A DNA stretch of 64,000 nt, from assembly GCA_008360975.2 (NCBI GenBank), contig CM039211.1, forward strand, positions 53,994,600 to 54,058,599. Reading direction: 5' to 3'. The stretch's first letter is position 1. Each line of letters begins with the position of its first letter. The DNA is from Lichenostomus cassidix (taxonomy: Eukaryota > Chordata > Aves > Passeriformes > Meliphagidae). Made by a program: the position numbers and the translations under genes. Shown piece by piece: positions 61,048 to 64,000 of this stretch. Under the pieces are notes generated by a model. That model saw nothing but the letters and a program-made list of their open reading frames with translations, did no database searches and was not told the origin of the DNA.

Positions 61048-62699
61048 CCTTTGACAAAAAAGAAATTTTGTCTTATTTTGCTACTAGTTCAGAGAATGGC
61101 AAAGCTGTGGAAAAACACAACACTCTTGAACGAAGTGTCAACAGCAGTCTCTTTAAACAGAAGTATAAACAGAAGAACATATGTCATGGAAACAAGCACT
61201 GGAAGCAGAGACTGTACATGTGAATTAATTACCAGAAGTCTGGCTGGGAAAGGCACACCTATATAACACTAGCTGCAGCCATCAGTAGGTTCATTTTGTC
61301 CAGTCATTTCAACTTCTGAGAATTATGTTTGGAAAGCAGAATATTAAGAAATTTACAACATGCTTCTTATAAATAACAAAAAAAGATACTACTTATTCTA
61401 ATTCCTCAAAATAAGCATTCTTTACACCGTTTGCCCCCTCTTCTTCAGTGGCTGTTCTCTTCCCATGGAGCCCTACTTGTCCATGTCTCAAGAGTTTCTG
61501 AAGCAACAAAACTTGTAAGGCCTATCAATGCAAAACCCACACATACCTAGTTTTCCTAACTTATTCCTTAATTTGGTAAGAGAGATCTTGAGCTTTTGGA
61601 AGGCATAGGGGAAGAAGGATCTGGTAAAAGACCACATGCATCCACAGCACTGTAAATGGATTAGCAAACAAATGCCTGTACAATATCACAGTACTGGGTC
61701 ATATCTCCTACAATTACCATGTCCCTTAAAGCACCTGACAGCCCACATCTGAAGCCAAATAGTCAAAACTCATATTTAAGTATCAAATAAACAAAAGTGC
61801 CCCCCAAAGCACTGGTTTGACCAATGTGGCCATATATCTAATTGTAACTCTTCAAAACCCAGAATGAACCAAGAAAGCTGCATTTAAGTGAAGGCAGGAA
61901 ATTGCGATATGATTTAATTCAAAACTGTTCTATGTTTGTTCAAATTTTACTTCTACACATAGAGGAAGAACTGTTTAACACTCATGTTCTACAACAGAGG
62001 TGGCTGTCAATACTAGGAAATGGGTGCGTCAGGATAATGGCAGGAAGTATTCCCAACAGCCACTCCTCTACAACATATATTTTATAAACCAACAGTCAGA
62101 CCACACATCACTCCTTATCTGCCTCTATCTACCCATCTCGTGCTCAGTTGCCCAAACAGAAAATCATGAAATACAGAAGAGAATGCACTGTTAGAACTAC
62201 CAAAGACAGAAAAACGTGATTTCACACACAGCATGTGCTTTTCTTATATTGCTCCAGATAGGAAGTTCTCCATGTTTAGTTTGGGTAAATACACAGAAGG
62301 TAAAAAGGAACACAAAAGATAGCAATTTTTTTTCTGCCCATAAAACAGGCAAGTATAGAAGGCAGAAAAATCTCCGTTTCCTAATATACCACAACATCAG
62401 GTATATATACCTGAAGCACCAAATCCAGCAATGTAAAATTGTTTTGCAGACCTACAACATCATGATAGCTAATTTTTCTCCACCACTTAACTCCAATTCT
62501 TTATGAGGCAGATATAATAAAGAACTCAAAGGAAAAAGAAGAGAAAACCTGAAACACAAATAAAACTCCCCCATTCCCTAAACCCTTAGAGCCTTTACAC
62601 AAGTTTACCTGAGGTTCAGTGTTCACAGCCAACAGGAAAATTATGACCTTTATTTAGTTCTTGTGTTGTTTTGGGATTTTTTCACTTCTTGAAGGAATA

Positions 62700-63075
62700 G
62701 GAAGGCAAAAACATCACTCTGAATGGGCTGCAGGTGGATACCTGCTCCACCTTGGACAATGGTCGGCAGGGGAATCTCTGCTCTGGTGCCTGGATCACCT
62801 TCTCCCCCTCCTTCACTGGCCCTGGTGTCTGCAGGGCTGTCTCTCACATATTGTCACTTTTCTTGCCTCACTATTATACATTTGTTTTTAATACTTCCTT
62901 GAATATGTTATCACAGAGGTGCTACCTAGATTGTTGACTGACTCAGCTTTGGCTAGTAGTGGGTCCATCTTGAAAACAGCTGGAATTAGTTCCATCCAGC
63001 ATGGGGGCAGCTCCAGGCAGCTTCTGCAGGTGGTGAAGTCACACCTGCAGACCCCCTGCAGAATCCCAGGAGATA
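62700..63075 (+). mobile_element. Avian interspersed repeat, left part (family not named)
   Basis: Phrases such as ATGGGCTGCAGGTGGATACC, GGGGAATCTCTGCTCTGGTG, ATGTTATCACAGAGGTGCTA and GGCTAGTAGTGGGTCCATCT belong to a repeat that I recall from many bird genomes. It is noncoding here. The recalled repeat continues with a CCTTGCCACG...CCCAATAC motif, found at about 63832-63855. The copy therefore appears to be split by a later insertion. Edges are approximate and the family name is uncertain. Confidence 0.5.
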
Positions 63076-63822
63076 AGGGCTTAATGTGTTTGTCTCTCAA
63101 ACACCAGTAGCAGGGTGGCCATGGCACCAACCAAGGACTGTAGGTAACAACAGCCAAGGACTGCTGGCAATAACACACTGTGAGAAAGAACAAGGTGTGA
63201 CTGGACAAAGGGCCATACCAAGGTAGGACAGCACTTTTCTGGGACAAATGTCCTTATTCTAGCTCCTGGATATAAACACAACTCAGTACAGCACAAACAC
63301 AGGAATGAGGTGGAGAAGCAGGCATGGACTATGGGATGGTAGTAAGACCACCGAAGACCCCCAAAGCCCTCTGAGCCATTTCCAGAAAGACATGGAAGAA
63401 TGGATCATGCATGATGACTAATTTACATAGAAAATGCAAAACTCTTCTCCAGGGTAGGGAAAGCTTATCTATTAAAAAGGCACCCAAAAGCAAGCCCAGA
63501 TGCATGGGTACCCCTGGACATCCCATCAGCTCAATCAATGCTGGAGCCAGGACTGATGATCTATCTCCCTTCCTCTCTCTCTCCATCTTTAATTCATCTC
63601 TCTTTGTCTCATTCTTTTCACCCTACCCTTTTATCCAAAACCCCTGCTGTGTACTTACATTAGGAGGTCAGGGACTAACATACCAACTTCCACACCATGT
63701 TTAATTAACTACTAAAACTTTATAAGCTTTTGTGAACCCTCTAATTTTATTAATTTCTTTTGAAAAGCATCTACAAATCTTGGGTGATCCCGTCCCCTTA
63801 TAGGTGGGACACCATATCCGAA
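63076..63822 (+). mobile_element. LTR-like insertion (probable solo LTR of an avian endogenous retrovirus)
   Basis: This segment interrupts the flanking repeat. Its second half has the look of the R-U5 part of a retroviral LTR: a pyrimidine-rich CTCTCTCTCTCC stretch near 63570, a degenerate poly(A)-signal region (ACTAAAACTTTATAAGC) near 63712, then TTTTGTGAACCCTC and a GGTGGGACACCA end. A TATA-like GGATATAAACA lies at about 63268. No retroviral coding sequence was seen, so a solo LTR is most likely. Neither end is fixed precisely, and I could not confirm a target-site duplication. Confidence 0.45.
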
Positions 63823-63880
63823 CTACTGAATCCTTGCCACGTACACCCAATACAAACGATAAACAATAAAAACTGAATAG
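63823..63880 (+). mobile_element. Avian interspersed repeat, right part
   Basis: CTACTGAATCCTTGCCACG followed by ACACCCAATACAA resumes the repeat seen at 62700-63075, in the same orientation. Its right edge is unclear. Confidence 0.4.
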
Positions 63881-64000
63881 AATAAAATCAGAGATGCCGC
63901 AAAGAAATGCATTGGTTTGAGGACCAATGAAAGAAAACAAGCAAGAAAGACAGCAAGCTTGGATATACACTGAATTTTAATCCAGAAGAGACTAGCATCA

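Larger units (their letters stand above)
59070..64000. other. ERBIN intron upstream of the start-codon exon (partial)
   Basis: The intron continues past the window edge. It holds a (TA)n run near 59172, an A18 tract after a GC-richer segment near 61 kb, and repeat sequence from about 62.7 kb. No CpG island, promoter or 5' UTR exon was seen. Confidence 0.75.

Noticed and set aside
62888..63586. Minus-strand open frames near the window end
   Set aside because: They lie antisense to repeat and LTR-like DNA and show no retroviral or host protein motifs.
1..64000. CRISPR arrays, operons, tRNA or rRNA genes, or a prokaryotic system
   Set aside because: The window is a vertebrate gene with spliced exons. 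No array-like direct repeats with spacers and no recognisable structural RNA genes were seen.

Overview
The window is vertebrate genomic DNA, most likely from a bird. It carries one recognisable protein-coding gene, read on the minus strand: ERBIN (ERBB2IP, erbin), a scaffold of the LAP family (leucine-rich repeats plus PDZ). I identified 22 constitutive coding exons and two in-frame cassette exons by translation and splice sites. Every exon joins its neighbour in phase. Without the cassettes they encode 1,320 continuous residues with no stop or frameshift. The start codon is at 59060. The final coding exon, which holds the end of the PDZ domain and the stop codon, lies beyond position 1. No upstream noncoding first exon or promoter CpG island was seen between 59070 and 64000.

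Layout from right to left, which is 5' to 3' of the gene: 59070-64000 is the intron upstream of the start codon and contains nested LTR-like repeat sequence near its outer end. The leucine-rich repeats are encoded by twelve small exons between 59060 and 25028, separated by introns of up to 13.1 kb. The LAP-specific and acidic linker exons lie at 23958-15737. One 1,522-nt exon at 14979-13458 encodes most of the disordered central region. Two symmetric cassette exons follow at 6112-5969 and 5155-5024, and then the exons leading into the PDZ domain at 3305-2252.

The avian assignment rests on CR1 LINE fragments, including a typical 3' end at 50336-50670 that finishes in the ATTCTATG motif, on compact introns and on an erbin close to but distinct from the mammalian one. 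Human 5q12 genes map largely to the chicken Z chromosome, so Z linkage is a reasonable inference but cannot be shown from this window. The intergenic-looking space is AT-rich intron holding microsatellites, an AT minisatellite, short tandem duplications, A/C-rich low-complexity DNA, and a few GC-rich blocks that may be decayed repeats.

I found no second gene, RNA gene or novel system. The most informative observations concern alternative splicing of ERBIN: a triple-AG tandem acceptor, tandem donors six bases apart, two phase-0 cassettes just before the PDZ domain, and many weak donor sites.
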